NCBI GenBank assembly: GCA_947469485.1
Contig: CANIPU010000012.1
Location: 34,265 to 98,264 of the forward strand
Origin: Chitinophagaceae bacterium
GTDB lineage: Bacteria; Bacteroidota; Bacteroidia; Chitinophagales; UBA10324
DNA: 64,000 nucleotides
Direction of reading: 5' to 3'
Part shown: one piece after another, positions 39,861 through 49,871 of the stretch
Position numbering within the stretch: the stretch's first letter is position 1
How the letters are laid out: each line of letters starts with the position of its first letter
Program-made: the position numbers and the translations under genes
The notes under the pieces: model-generated
Databases searched by the model: none
Seen by the model: the letters and a program-made list of their open reading frames with translations, nothing else
What the model was told of the DNA's origin: nothing

Positions 39861-39894
39861 AAAAGCCCTCCGGATTATCGGAGGGCTTTTTTTT
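39861..39894 (+). terminator. Intrinsic terminator after the SusCD pair
   Basis: AAAAGCCCTCCG-GATTAT-CGGAGGGCTTTTTTTT. Confidence 0.92.
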
Positions 39895-39933
39895 ATTCCC
39901 GAGTTTCATTCTTTCTTTGATGAATTATTTGAT

Positions 39934-40665
39934 ATGAAAGCAAACTGCCTCGCCATTGATTTTGGAAATACTCTGATAAAAATCGGACTATTGGTCAATG
40001 ATGAATTAATGGAAGTTATTGAATTTAAAGATTTATCACTGAAACAATTAAAAAAAATCATTGAAGAATTCAAAATTCAATCAGCCATAATTTCTTCAGT
40101 AACAGAAAAATCAAAATCAATTGAAGTAGAAATAAAAAAGACAATTCCAACGATTATTCTCTCTGAAAAAACTTCAGTTCCTGTTATCAATTTATATCAG
40201 GAGAAAAAAAAATTAGGAAAGGATAGATTGGCAGGTGCTGTTGCAGGAGGCAAAATGTTTCCGAAAAAATCTGTTTTAATAATCAATTGCGGAACATGTA
40301 TCATTTATGATTTTGTGAATGTGAAAGGCGAATACCTTGGAGGAAGTATTTCTCCCGGATTAGAAATGCGATTTAATGCGCTGCACACTTTCACCAGCAA
40401 ACTTCCGAAAATAAATAAAGCAGTCCCCGAAAAATTTATTGGCAGTACAACACAACAATCCATCTTAACAGGAGTTGTATTCGGGATTTCAAAAGAAATT
40501 GATGGAATGATTGACGAGTACAAAATGGATTACAAGGGTTTAAAAGTGATAGTTTCAGGAGGAGATTCCTCAATGTTTGTTCCCCACCTTAAAAACAAGA
40601 TATTTGCCGTCCCTCAAATTGTTTTACAGGGTCTATATCAAATTCTAAAGTTTAATGCACATTAA
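39934..40665 (+). CDS. coaX: Type III pantothenate kinase
   Basis: LAIDFGNTLIKIGL, GKDRLAGAVAG, LIINCGTCIIYDFV, GGSISPGLEMRFNALHTFTSKLP. Confidence 0.93.
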   Translation: MKANCLAIDFGNTLIKIGLLVNDELMEVIEFKDLSLKQLKKIIEEFKIQSAIISSVTEKSKSIEVEIKKTIPTIILSEKTSVPVINLYQEKKKLGKDRLAGAVAGGKMFPKKSVLIINCGTCIIYDFVNVKGEYLGGSISPGLEMRFNALHTFTSKLPKINKAVPEKFIGSTTQQSILTGVVFGISKEIDGMIDEYKMDYKGLKVIVSGGDSSMFVPHLKNKIFAVPQIVLQGLYQILKFNAH

Positions 40666-41950
40666 CTTCAAAAGTTCAGCTCTCCTTTTTTCTATTGTAT
40701 TAATTTCTTCATTGGCTTCGGCCCAGGAGAATAATGTTTTGACCCGATTTGGCATTGGTGAATTAAAAAATCCATCATCAGCAAATTTGCGTGGTTGGGG
40801 CGGGTTAAGTTGTGCTTATAATAGCAGCCGAAATTACAACAACGATAATCCGGCAGCTCTTGGGTATTTAAAAATGTCGAGTTTTCAGTTTGCAGCTTTC
40901 GGTGATTTTTTAACGGTAAAAACCAATTCAGCAACAGGAAAATTCGGTTATTCCTCTCCTGAATATTTATCATTGGCTATTCCATTGAAAAAAAACAAAG
41001 CCGGACTTGCTTTGGGGCTTCAAAGTATGAGTCGGGTTAATTATGATATCAGACAAATTAACGATTCATCCGAATTCATTGGCAGTTCATTTAATGCATA
41101 TACGGGAAGCGGTGGAACTTATAAAGTATTTTTAGCTTCGGGGATACGGATTAAAAATTTGTCATTAGGATTAAAAGCAAATTATTTATTCGGAACCTTA
41201 AAATATGTTAATATTCTGTTTTTAACTGATTCAGCAGTCAATGCATATTACTCTCGGAGTCAGGAATCAAAATCTTTCGGGGCACTTATTTTAGAAGGAG
41301 GAATTCAATTTCAACATGAGTTTAAAAATAAAAACAGATTGAGCTTAGGTGCAAACGGAAACTTGCAATCAAACCTTTCGGCTCATCATGATTTATTATT
41401 TGAAAGATTGTTTTATGCAAATAGCGTTTTAACAGCAAATGATACCGTATACAATCAATCGGATGTAGCAGGAGATGTTATTTTACCAATGCAGATTGGC
41501 GTTGGATTCATTTTTTCAAAAATGAAAGAAGTACAAAATGAAAAGTGGGCTGCATGGTCTGTTGGTGCTCAGGTAAACTATGGAAGCTGGTCTAACTATA
41601 AATCTTTCGGCGAAGTTGATTCATCAGTTAATAAATTAAAAATTTCAATTGGGGCCGAATTAACTCCAGGCAAAGGTTTTTATGATTCATATTTTAAAAA
41701 TGTAAGTTACCGAATTGGCGGTTATACAGGGGTGAATTATATATCACTCAATGGAAATAATGTTTCGGAAAAAGCAATTACACTTGGATTGGGGTTACCG
41801 GTTCGTCGCAATGCATCTGAATTAAACTTATCTTTTGATGTAGGAACCTGCGGAAATCTTTCGCAGAATAACCTGCAACAATTTTTTGTGAAAGGAACAT
41901 TTGCCATAACCCTAAGCGATTTTTGGTTTGTGAAACGGAAGTTTGAATAG
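40655..41950 (+). CDS. Outer membrane beta-barrel protein, hypothetical
   Basis: Signal peptide, alternating beta-barrel pattern; overlaps the coaX 3' end by 11 bp. Confidence 0.75.
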   Translation: MHINFKSSALLFSIVLISSLASAQENNVLTRFGIGELKNPSSANLRGWGGLSCAYNSSRNYNNDNPAALGYLKMSSFQFAAFGDFLTVKTNSATGKFGYSSPEYLSLAIPLKKNKAGLALGLQSMSRVNYDIRQINDSSEFIGSSFNAYTGSGGTYKVFLASGIRIKNLSLGLKANYLFGTLKYVNILFLTDSAVNAYYSRSQESKSFGALILEGGIQFQHEFKNKNRLSLGANGNLQSNLSAHHDLLFERLFYANSVLTANDTVYNQSDVAGDVILPMQIGVGFIFSKMKEVQNEKWAAWSVGAQVNYGSWSNYKSFGEVDSSVNKLKISIGAELTPGKGFYDSYFKNVSYRIGGYTGVNYISLNGNNVSEKAITLGLGLPVRRNASELNLSFDVGTCGNLSQNNLQQFFVKGTFAITLSDFWFVKRKFE

Positions 41951-41953
41951 CGA

Positions 41954-42508
41954 ATGCAAAAACTAGCGTTAATAATTTTTCTGCTGCTTCCAGTATTTTA
42001 TTCTTGCGAAAATGATATAACAGAAATAAATAAAATTGCCTCCCTGGAAGATGCACAAATTGAAGTCGGTAAAAAAATAGAATTGCTTTACAGCAGCAAT
42101 GGAAAAGTGCGAGCCAGATTAATTGCTCCTGAACTTTTACGGCATAGAACTAAAACCCCATTTACTGAAATGCCTAAAGGTTTAAAGATGTATTTCTATA
42201 ACGATTCAATGGTTAGTGAAAGTAAATTGACTGCCAAGTATGGCATCTCTTACGAAAAATCAAATGAGATGATAGTGCGGGATAGCGTCGTGGTAATCAA
42301 TTTGAAAGGAGAAAAACTAGAAACTGAAGAGCTTGTATGGAACGAACAAACTCAAAAAATTACCAGTAGTAAATTTGTTAAAATTCAGACAAAAGATGAA
42401 ATAATTTATGGGGATGGTATGGAAGCCAATAGTGATTTAACTAATTACAAAATCAAGAAGATAAGAGGCACTATACGATTAAAAGAGAATCCCCTTAACC
42501 AAAAGTGA
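41954..42508 (+). CDS. lptC: LPS export ABC transporter periplasmic protein LptC
   Basis: Lipobox FYSCEND; LYSSNGKVRARLIAPELLRH, MIVRDSVVVINLKGEKLETEELVWNEQTQKITSSKFVKI. Confidence 0.85.
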   Translation: MQKLALIIFLLLPVFYSCENDITEINKIASLEDAQIEVGKKIELLYSSNGKVRARLIAPELLRHRTKTPFTEMPKGLKMYFYNDSMVSESKLTAKYGISYEKSNEMIVRDSVVVINLKGEKLETEELVWNEQTQKITSSKFVKIQTKDEIIYGDGMEANSDLTNYKIKKIRGTIRLKENPLNQK

Positions 42509-42646
42509 TTTTAGCTTAAATAAGCTGTTTTTTATTTGATTCTAGCTTCATTTTTCTTATCTTAAGGCATATTTATTCTTCATTTGGATATTCAACCGAA
42601 TAAATTTTTCTTTGCACTCCTTCAAAAAAATGGAAACTCTATTAAT

Positions 42647-44773
42647 ATGGCAATGATTCAGATTATAAGAAATAAATTAGGACCTGCGATTGTAATAATT
42701 ATTGGACTAAGTCTTGGTCTATTTGTATTACAAACTGCTTTGGATTCCAACACAGGATTACTTAGTGGTAAGGGAGACACAGTGGGAACAATAGATGGAA
42801 AAAAAATAAACATCAGAGAGTTTCAGGCTAAAGTTGATACTTCAATTGAAGCTTATAAATTAAACAGCAACAATAAAAACTTAGATGACAATACTATTTT
42901 CTCGCTTCGTGATCAAACATGGAACCAGATGATAGGTGATTATTTAAACAATAGAGAATTTGATGCATTGGGTATTACCCTCCCTAAAGATCAGTTGCAG
43001 GATTTATTTTTTGGTGCTGACCCTTATCCCGAACTAAAAAAATCATTTACCAATCCAAACACGGGGCAGTTTGACCCAATGGCGGTTAAAAATTACCTTG
43101 ATAATCTTGATAAAAGTGTGCAAGGCGAAGATGTTGCTGAGAAGCAAACGCGTTGGGCAAGTTTTCAAAAGTATGTTCTGAATGATGTTATTACAGGAAA
43201 GTATAAAACACTTCTGAAAAATGCTGTTTATGTACCAAAATGGCAAGCTGAAATGGAATACAACGATAAAGAAACAAAGTATTCAATTCAGTATGTTAAA
43301 ATTCCTTTCACTGACATGTCTGATTCAAGTATTAAAGTAACTGATGCAAATATTCAGGAGTACATTAATCGACATAAAGAACAATACAAGCAAGATGAGA
43401 CACGCAAAATTGAATATGTAATTTTCACTGTTCAGCCTTCAGCAGCTGATACGGCAAAAGCTTTTAAATATGTAAATGATTCATACGAACATTTTGTTGC
43501 AACACCGAACGATACTGATTATTTCCGCCGGTATGGAGATCGTGCTTATGATAAAATGTATTATAACCCATCCAAACTTAGCAGCAAATTATTACTGGAT
43601 ACTTTAAGCAAAGTTGCTGTTGGGTCGGTGATACCTGTTTATTTTGAAGAGGGATCATACAAAACTGCAGTTTTGATTGACCGAAAAATGATGCCTGATT
43701 CGGTTAAGGCAAGTCACATACTTTTCTCAACTCAGAATGGTGCTGACTCTATTAAAGTTCTTGCAAAAGCTGATAGTGTGTTTAACGCCATAAAAGGCGG
43801 TGCAGCGTTTGAAGAATTAGCTGCAAAATATAGCGATGATAAAGGATCAGGAGCAAAAGGCGGTGATCTGGGCTATATAAAATACGGTATGACTGTTAAG
43901 AAATTCAACGATTATTTATTTGAAACAGGTAAAGTAGGTGAAGTTTCAATTGTTAAAACTGAATTCGGTTACCACATAATTCGTATGACTGAGTCACCAG
44001 CTTCAACAGCTCAAGTGCAATTAACATCCGTAACGCGTCATGTTGAATATAGCAGCACAACTGCAAACTCAATTTATGATAATGCCACCAAATTTTTAAA
44101 TGAGCATTCAACTCCTGAGTTATTTACTAAAGCAATGCAGGACCAGAATCTGAATAAGCAAACAAACGAACAAACCAAAAAGAACGATTTTCAGATTCCA
44201 GGTTTGACCACTGCAAGAGAAGTAGTTAAATGGTCTTATGGAGCTGAGAAAGATGCAATTTCTTCAGTCTTTACATTAGGAGATAATTATGCAGTCGCTC
44301 ATCTTGTTTCAATTTCACCTGAAGGAACAGGAACAGTTGAAGCACTTCGTTCTCAGGTTGAACCTCTTGTTCGAAATGAATTGAAAGGAGCAGCAATAGC
44401 TGGTCAGGTTAATGCATCTGTTGCATTGAATGCTACACTAGAATCACTGGCTCAAAAATTTAATAAAGAAGTTTCTTCAGGTGAAAATATGGCTTTTGGT
44501 GATGGTTATTTTAACAATATAGGTTTCGAACCAAAACTAAATGGCGCACTTTCAACCTTGAAGGAAGGAGTTATTTCTAAACCTATTGTTGGCCGTAATG
44601 CTGTGTTTGTTTTGAAATTAACTGCAGAGTCAACAAAACCTCAACCAATTGCTGATTACAATCAATACAAGCAACAAATTTCTCAATCTGTTTCACCTCG
44701 TTTTGAATATGGCTTTACCGATGCCTTGAAAAAAACGATTACAATTGTAGATGATCGTTATTTGTTCTTCTGA
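42647..44773 (+). CDS. SurA N-terminal / peptidyl-prolyl isomerase (PpiD-like)
   Basis: N-terminal TM anchor, parvulin domain VKASHILFS...FEELAAKYSDDKGSGAKGGDLGYIKYGMTVKKFNDYLFETGKVGEVSIVKTEFGYHIIRM. Start placed at MAMIQIIRNK; the ORF track starts upstream. Confidence 0.9.
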   Translation: MAMIQIIRNKLGPAIVIIIGLSLGLFVLQTALDSNTGLLSGKGDTVGTIDGKKINIREFQAKVDTSIEAYKLNSNNKNLDDNTIFSLRDQTWNQMIGDYLNNREFDALGITLPKDQLQDLFFGADPYPELKKSFTNPNTGQFDPMAVKNYLDNLDKSVQGEDVAEKQTRWASFQKYVLNDVITGKYKTLLKNAVYVPKWQAEMEYNDKETKYSIQYVKIPFTDMSDSSIKVTDANIQEYINRHKEQYKQDETRKIEYVIFTVQPSAADTAKAFKYVNDSYEHFVATPNDTDYFRRYGDRAYDKMYYNPSKLSSKLLLDTLSKVAVGSVIPVYFEEGSYKTAVLIDRKMMPDSVKASHILFSTQNGADSIKVLAKADSVFNAIKGGAAFEELAAKYSDDKGSGAKGGDLGYIKYGMTVKKFNDYLFETGKVGEVSIVKTEFGYHIIRMTESPASTAQVQLTSVTRHVEYSSTTANSIYDNATKFLNEHSTPELFTKAMQDQNLNKQTNEQTKKNDFQIPGLTTAREVVKWSYGAEKDAISSVFTLGDNYAVAHLVSISPEGTGTVEALRSQVEPLVRNELKGAAIAGQVNASVALNATLESLAQKFNKEVSSGENMAFGDGYFNNIGFEPKLNGALSTLKEGVISKPIVGRNAVFVLKLTAESTKPQPIADYNQYKQQISQSVSPRFEYGFTDALKKTITIVDDRYLFF

Positions 44774-44821
44774 TTTTGAACCGAATTTATTTCGTTGTGT
44801 TTAAATAAATCAACGATAATA

Positions 44822-45334
44822 ATGGAAAATATAAATCCAATCATAAATAAGGTCGCCTCGAGCGACCTTATTACTTTAGACCTGGAAGAGTTTTATCCTT
44901 CAGGTGAAATAGTTGTATTCGATCTGAAAGATTTTCTATTCAAAGGACTTGTATTAAAAGAAAAAGATTTTCGCGAGGCGCTTAAAATTTTTAATTGGGA
45001 ACAGTACCGGAATAAAAATGTGGCTATCACCTGTTCTGTCGATGCCATTGTGCCAATTTGGGCTTTTATGTTGGTGGCCGTAAATCTAGATGGCATAGCG
45101 AATTATTACCGTTTTGGTACAGAAATAGAATTATTAACTGATATATTTTTTCAAAATCTGAATAAAATGAATGTCGAAGATTATCGGAATAAAAAATTAT
45201 TAGTTAAAGGTTGTAGCGATAAAGAAGTACCAGCTTCAGTTTATGTAGAAGTTGGAAGACTGCTATTACCAGTTGTTAAAAGCCTTATGTATGGAGAGGC
45301 TTGCTCAAATGTTCCGTTGATGAAGCGGAAATAA
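44822..45334 (+). CDS. DUF2480 family protein
   Basis: INKVASSDLITLDLEEFYP...VFDLKDFLFKGLVLKEKDFREALK...GEACSNVPLMKRK. Start placed at MENINPI. Confidence 0.85.
   Translation: MENINPIINKVASSDLITLDLEEFYPSGEIVVFDLKDFLFKGLVLKEKDFREALKIFNWEQYRNKNVAITCSVDAIVPIWAFMLVAVNLDGIANYYRFGTEIELLTDIFFQNLNKMNVEDYRNKKLLVKGCSDKEVPASVYVEVGRLLLPVVKSLMYGEACSNVPLMKRK
44846..44872 (+). other. Perfect inverted repeat at the 5' end of the DUF2480 CDS
   Basis: AATAAGGTCGC-CTCGA-GCGACCTTATT: 11-bp perfect arms, 5-nt loop. Confidence 0.9.
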
Positions 45335-45406
45335 TTGTTTTTAATATCCAATTCAATTGGTCGGTAAAAGTAATTTTCTGGCTTTTTTTTCGTTACTTTG
45401 CTTGAT

Positions 45407-46393
45407 ATGAATCGCAAGAGAATTATTTCTATTTCTGGTTTTGTTGGTCTCTTGTTAATTCTTGGGCTATTTATAGGAGCAAAGAAAATTGACAACATCG
45501 GACGACCAATTAATTACCGATATAGTAATCTTCGTTCACCATTTGACAATAAAACCTATCCGGTTAAAATTCCTGATAGCCTTGATTTTGCAGGGGAATC
45601 AGTACCTCTATTTGATTTTGATGTTGTTGAGCGTTTAGATCGGGAATTAATAGTAAACACTTATTGGCATTCTCGCACCATTCTAATTTTGAAAGAAATG
45701 AAACAGATTGGGTCAATAATCCGACCCATAATGAAAAGAAATGGGTTGCCTGATGATTTTATTTTTTTAGCAGTTGCAGAGAGTGGGTTACAAAATGATG
45801 TGGTTTCGCCGAGTGGTGCTACAGGAATATGGCAATTTGTTACAGGCACAGGAAAAAATTATGGGTTGCAGATAGATGAGTTTGTGGATGAAAGATTGAA
45901 TTATGAAAAGTCTACTGAGGCAGCTTGCGAGTATTTGAAAGAATCAAAAGAACGATTTGGAAGTTGGACCTTAGCAGCAGCAAGCTTTAATATGGGCCAA
46001 GAAGGATTGTCTCGATCAATGAAAAATCAAAAAGTGGGCTCCTATTATGATTTGTATTTAAACAATGAAACCAGCAGATATATATTTAGAATACTGGCAT
46101 TAAAAGAAGTGATGAAGAATCCTCAGTCTTATGGATTTTATGTAAGCTCTACTGATTTATACCCATCACTAAAATATCATACAATAACTATTGATTCAAC
46201 AATTAATAATCTGACTGAATTTGCAATTTCACAAGGAACTACATATAAATATTTAAAGGTATTTAATCCCTGGATGATTAATACTTCGCTTCCAAATTCT
46301 GATAAGAAAGTTTATACAATCAAAATCCCTGAACCAGAAATGGTATCCAATGAGTTGGAAGTAACTGAACCAGACAATAGTTCAGGACAATAA
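45407..46393 (+). CDS. Lytic transglycosylase domain protein (MltD/Slt-like)
   Basis: FIFLAVAESGLQNDVVSPSGATGIWQFVTGTGKNYGL...AAASFNMGQEGLSRSM. Start at MNRKRI. Confidence 0.9.
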   Translation: MNRKRIISISGFVGLLLILGLFIGAKKIDNIGRPINYRYSNLRSPFDNKTYPVKIPDSLDFAGESVPLFDFDVVERLDRELIVNTYWHSRTILILKEMKQIGSIIRPIMKRNGLPDDFIFLAVAESGLQNDVVSPSGATGIWQFVTGTGKNYGLQIDEFVDERLNYEKSTEAACEYLKESKERFGSWTLAAASFNMGQEGLSRSMKNQKVGSYYDLYLNNETSRYIFRILALKEVMKNPQSYGFYVSSTDLYPSLKYHTITIDSTINNLTEFAISQGTTYKYLKVFNPWMINTSLPNSDKKVYTIKIPEPEMVSNELEVTEPDNSSGQ

Positions 46394-46443
46394 TTTCTTA
46401 ATTAAATTTATTTGTTAAAAGTCGTTAGCACTTCACTACCTTA

Positions 46444-47058
46444 ATGACGGCAATGCTTAAACCATACATTATAAAAAGCAGATTGGAAGCTGGGTGCGAT
46501 GAAGCAGGCAGAGGGTGCTTAGCGGGACCGGTATTTGCGGCCGCAGTTATTATACCTCCGGCATTTCAGCATCCACTATTGAATGATTCAAAAAAGATGA
46601 GTGAAGTTCATAGATATGAACTACGGGAATTTATTGAAGAAAATTCTTTGTCTTGGGCGGTTGCATTTGTTGATCATAAAAAAATTGATTCGATTAATAT
46701 TTTGCAAGCCTCACTTCTAGCAATGCATCGTGCTTTAAGTAAACTGGAAAGGCAACCTGAATTTATTTTAATTGATGGAAATAAATTTAAACCATATGGT
46801 AAAATTCCATACCAGACTTTTGTAAAGGGTGATGGAACATATGCATCAATTGCTGCTGCAAGTGTGCTGGCCAAAACATATCGTGATGATTATATGAAGA
46901 AACTACATAAAAAACACCCGAATTATGGTTGGGATCATAATAAAGGATATCCTACTGAAGAGCATAGAAAAGCTATTGTTGAATACGGAATCACTCCTGT
47001 ACATCGTCGTTCATTCCGATTATATGGAGATCAGGGGGAACAATGCGAATTATTTTAA
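46444..47058 (+). CDS. rnhB: Ribonuclease HII
   Basis: EAGCDEAGRGCLAGPVFAAAVI, LNDSKKMSE, IDGNKF, YASIAAASVLAKTYRD. Confidence 0.97.
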   Translation: MTAMLKPYIIKSRLEAGCDEAGRGCLAGPVFAAAVIIPPAFQHPLLNDSKKMSEVHRYELREFIEENSLSWAVAFVDHKKIDSINILQASLLAMHRALSKLERQPEFILIDGNKFKPYGKIPYQTFVKGDGTYASIAAASVLAKTYRDDYMKKLHKKHPNYGWDHNKGYPTEEHRKAIVEYGITPVHRRSFRLYGDQGEQCELF

Positions 47059-47142
47059 ACATTTTTAAAAAATCTTTATGGCAATACAGTCCAATATAAA
47101 TTATTCTAAAATCTTATTTTAGCCGCCCCAATAAATAAAAAA

Positions 47143-48297
47143 ATGAATTTCCAATTAACAGAAGAACAAATAGCAGTTAGAGACGCTGCACGAAATTTTG
47201 CAAAGACTGAATTGTTACCTGGAGTGATTGAACGCGATGAACATCAGAAATTTCCAAAAGAGCAAATAATAAAATTGGCAGAACTTGGTTTTTTGGGAAT
47301 GATGGTTTCTCCTGAATATGGCGGAAGCGGTATGGATACTATTTCATATGTGTTGGCAATGGAGGAGATTAGTAAAATTGATGCTTCGGTTTCTGTATGC
47401 ATGAGTGTAAATAATTCATTGGTCTGTTGGGGATTGGAAACTTTTGGGACCGAAGAACAAAAGCAAAAATATTTGACCCCGCTTGCTCAGGGTAATAAAA
47501 ATGGCGAATTATATACAGGAGCATTTTGTCTCTCAGAACCTGAAGCCGGTTCTGATGCAACATCGCAGCGAACAACTGCCATTGATAAAGGTGATCATTA
47601 TGTTTTGAACGGAACAAAAAACTGGATTACTAATGGTAATTCATGTTCTGTATACCTTGTAATTGCTCAAACAGATGTTGCAAAAGGAAGCCGAGGAATT
47701 AATGCCTTTATAGTTGATAAAAATCTGAAAGGTGTAGTGGTAGGTGGCAAGGAAAACAAACTGGGTATCCGTGGTAGTGATACACACAGTATCATGTTTC
47801 AAGATGTTATTGTTCCAAAAGAAAACAGAATCGGTGCCGATGGATTTGGATTCACTTTCGCAATGAAAACTTTAGCTGGAGGTAGAATTGGTATTGCATC
47901 ACAAGCTTTAGGTATTGGCTCAGGCGCCTATGAGTTAGCTCTTGCTTATGCAAAAGAGAGGAAAGCTTTTGGCAAAGAGATAATGCACCATCAGGCAATT
48001 CAATTTAAATTGGCCGATATGGCAACTGAAATTGAAGCCGCAAGGTTATTGTGTATGAAAGCTGCATGGGAAAAAGACCAGCACCTGGATTACACTTTAT
48101 CAGGCTCCATTGCAAAAGTTTTTGCATCAGAAATGGCCATGCGCACAACCATAGAAGCAGTGCAGGTTCACGGCGGTTATGGTTATGTAAAAGAATATCA
48201 TGTGGAGCGATTGATGCGCGATGCAAAAATCACCCAGATATATGAAGGCACTTCAGAAGTGCAGCGGATAGTGATTTCTAGAGCTGTTTTAAAATAG
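47143..48297 (+). CDS. Acyl-CoA dehydrogenase
   Basis: GAFCLSEPEAGSDATSQRTTA, GTKNWITNG, QVHGGYGYVKEYHVERLMRDAKITQIYEGTSEVQRIVISR. Confidence 0.96.
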   Translation: MNFQLTEEQIAVRDAARNFAKTELLPGVIERDEHQKFPKEQIIKLAELGFLGMMVSPEYGGSGMDTISYVLAMEEISKIDASVSVCMSVNNSLVCWGLETFGTEEQKQKYLTPLAQGNKNGELYTGAFCLSEPEAGSDATSQRTTAIDKGDHYVLNGTKNWITNGNSCSVYLVIAQTDVAKGSRGINAFIVDKNLKGVVVGGKENKLGIRGSDTHSIMFQDVIVPKENRIGADGFGFTFAMKTLAGGRIGIASQALGIGSGAYELALAYAKERKAFGKEIMHHQAIQFKLADMATEIEAARLLCMKAAWEKDQHLDYTLSGSIAKVFASEMAMRTTIEAVQVHGGYGYVKEYHVERLMRDAKITQIYEGTSEVQRIVISRAVLK

Positions 48298-48372
48298 ATT
48301 TAATTAATTCAATTCAAATAACGATTTTGGCATAGTCTTTCGTTTAACCACAAAACAAATTTTTTTTAATTC

Positions 48373-49341
48373 ATGAAATACTTTACTATTCTAACTGTCA
48401 TATTCCTGAGCTTTGTACTTAAAGCTGATGCTCAATTCAACTGTATATTTTTCTCTGAAGACGGAGAAAAATTCTGGGTTGTTATCAATGGAGTAAAACA
48501 AAATCCAGATCCTCAGACAAATGTTAAAGTATCAGGACTTAATGCGACTATGTATAAGTCAAAAATTATTTTTGAAAACAACAATCTACCCGACATTGAA
48601 AAGTCAATCGGATTTACTGATCCTGGTGAGTATACTTACAATATTAAAAGAAATTCGAAAGGTGAAATTGTAATGCGTGTTATGTCTGTTGTGCCTATTA
48701 TTCAAAATGCTCCACCAGCTCCAAATCAATATGTTGTTGTTTATGGGTCACCGATGCCACAAACAACAACTGTTGTTACAACTCCGGTTGGCGGAACAGT
48801 TCAGCAAACTACTACAACCACGACAACTACCGGAAATCCAAACGATAATGTAAACATGAATGTAGGAATGAATCTTGGCGGTGTTGGAATCGGAATGAAT
48901 GTAAATGTCAACGACGGAATGGGAACTACTCAATCATCATCGACCACAACTTACAGTCAAACCACTACTACAACTGGAGGATATATTGATCCGGGTGTTA
49001 CACAAACAACAGTGGTTTATGTTCCGGGTTATGGCGGACCAATTGGTTGTCCAATGCCAATGGCACCAGGTGATTTTGAATCTGCTAAATCTTCAATTGC
49101 CTCCAAAGATTTTGAAAGCACTAAACTTGAAATTGCAAAACAGATTATTGAATCAAACTGTGTTGTGGCTGAACAAGTTAAACAGATTATGCAGTTGTTT
49201 GATTTTGAATCATCAAAACTAGAATTTGCAAAATTTGCATATGGCCATACTTATGATAAAGGAAATTATTTTAAAGTAAATGATGCGTTCGAATTCGAAT
49301 CTTCGGTTTCAGATTTAAGTAGTTATATTGTAGGACATTGA
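48373..49341 (+). CDS. DUF4476 domain-containing secreted protein with Thr-rich low-complexity middle
   Basis: C-terminal FESAKSSIASKDFESTKLEIAKQIIESNCVVAEQVKQIMQLFDFESSKLEFAKFAYGHTYDKGNYFKVNDAFEFESSVSDL. Confidence 0.82.
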   Translation: MKYFTILTVIFLSFVLKADAQFNCIFFSEDGEKFWVVINGVKQNPDPQTNVKVSGLNATMYKSKIIFENNNLPDIEKSIGFTDPGEYTYNIKRNSKGEIVMRVMSVVPIIQNAPPAPNQYVVVYGSPMPQTTTVVTTPVGGTVQQTTTTTTTTGNPNDNVNMNVGMNLGGVGIGMNVNVNDGMGTTQSSSTTTYSQTTTTTGGYIDPGVTQTTVVYVPGYGGPIGCPMPMAPGDFESAKSSIASKDFESTKLEIAKQIIESNCVVAEQVKQIMQLFDFESSKLEFAKFAYGHTYDKGNYFKVNDAFEFESSVSDLSSYIVGH

Positions 49342-49343
49342 TC

Positions 49344-49745
49344 CTAAATAAAATAGATTAAAAGGGTTGCAATCATTCGATCGCAACCATTTTCTTTTTT
49401 ATAGCAATAGGCCAAATATTGAAAATTCAATTCTGTTTTTTCCTTACAGTTTTTTAAGGAAATTATTTTCTTCTTCTTCAATTTAGATTTTAGCAAATCA
49501 TAAGATTGACGGAGATAATTTTCCCTGTCTTTTATTAAAAAGCACTTCGGGTCATTCACGAAAACCCATTTGTTTCTTGTTAAATATGGTGTATGACTAA
49601 TTCTGTCACGCGCTGATAACTCTTTAAACTCTTCGTCATTTACTTTAAACGAAACGCCGAATTCTCCTTCCATTCCTGTTACAAAAAACATTTTTTCTCC
49701 AATGAAAAAACAAAAATCGTGTCCTGATTTTATGCCTTCCTTCAA
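49344..49745 (-). CDS. MmcQ/YjbR-like family protein
   Basis: FCFFIGEKMFFVTGMEGEFGVSFKVNDEEFKEL...RNKWVFVNDPKCFLIKDRENYLRQSYDLLKSKLKKK resembles the YjbR core. Confidence 0.65.
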   Translation of the reverse strand: MKEGIKSGHDFCFFIGEKMFFVTGMEGEFGVSFKVNDEEFKELSARDRISHTPYLTRNKWVFVNDPKCFLIKDRENYLRQSYDLLKSKLKKKKIISLKNCKEKTELNFQYLAYCYKKENGCDRMIATLLIYFI

Positions 49746-49819
49746 ATCAGAAAATTTTAAGCAGATAGTTCAGATGAAATCGTTTTGCATTTATAAATTT
49801 TTTAAGAATCACTAAAATA

Positions 49820-49849
49820 AAAACGGCTCTCATTTCTGAGAGCCGTTTT
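49820..49849 (-). terminator. Intrinsic terminator downstream of the OmpA-family gene
   Basis: AAAACGGCTCTCA-TTTC-TGAGAGCCGTTTT between 49745 and 49872. Confidence 0.88.
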
Positions 49850-49871
49850 TAATATTATTTTAAATAAATAT

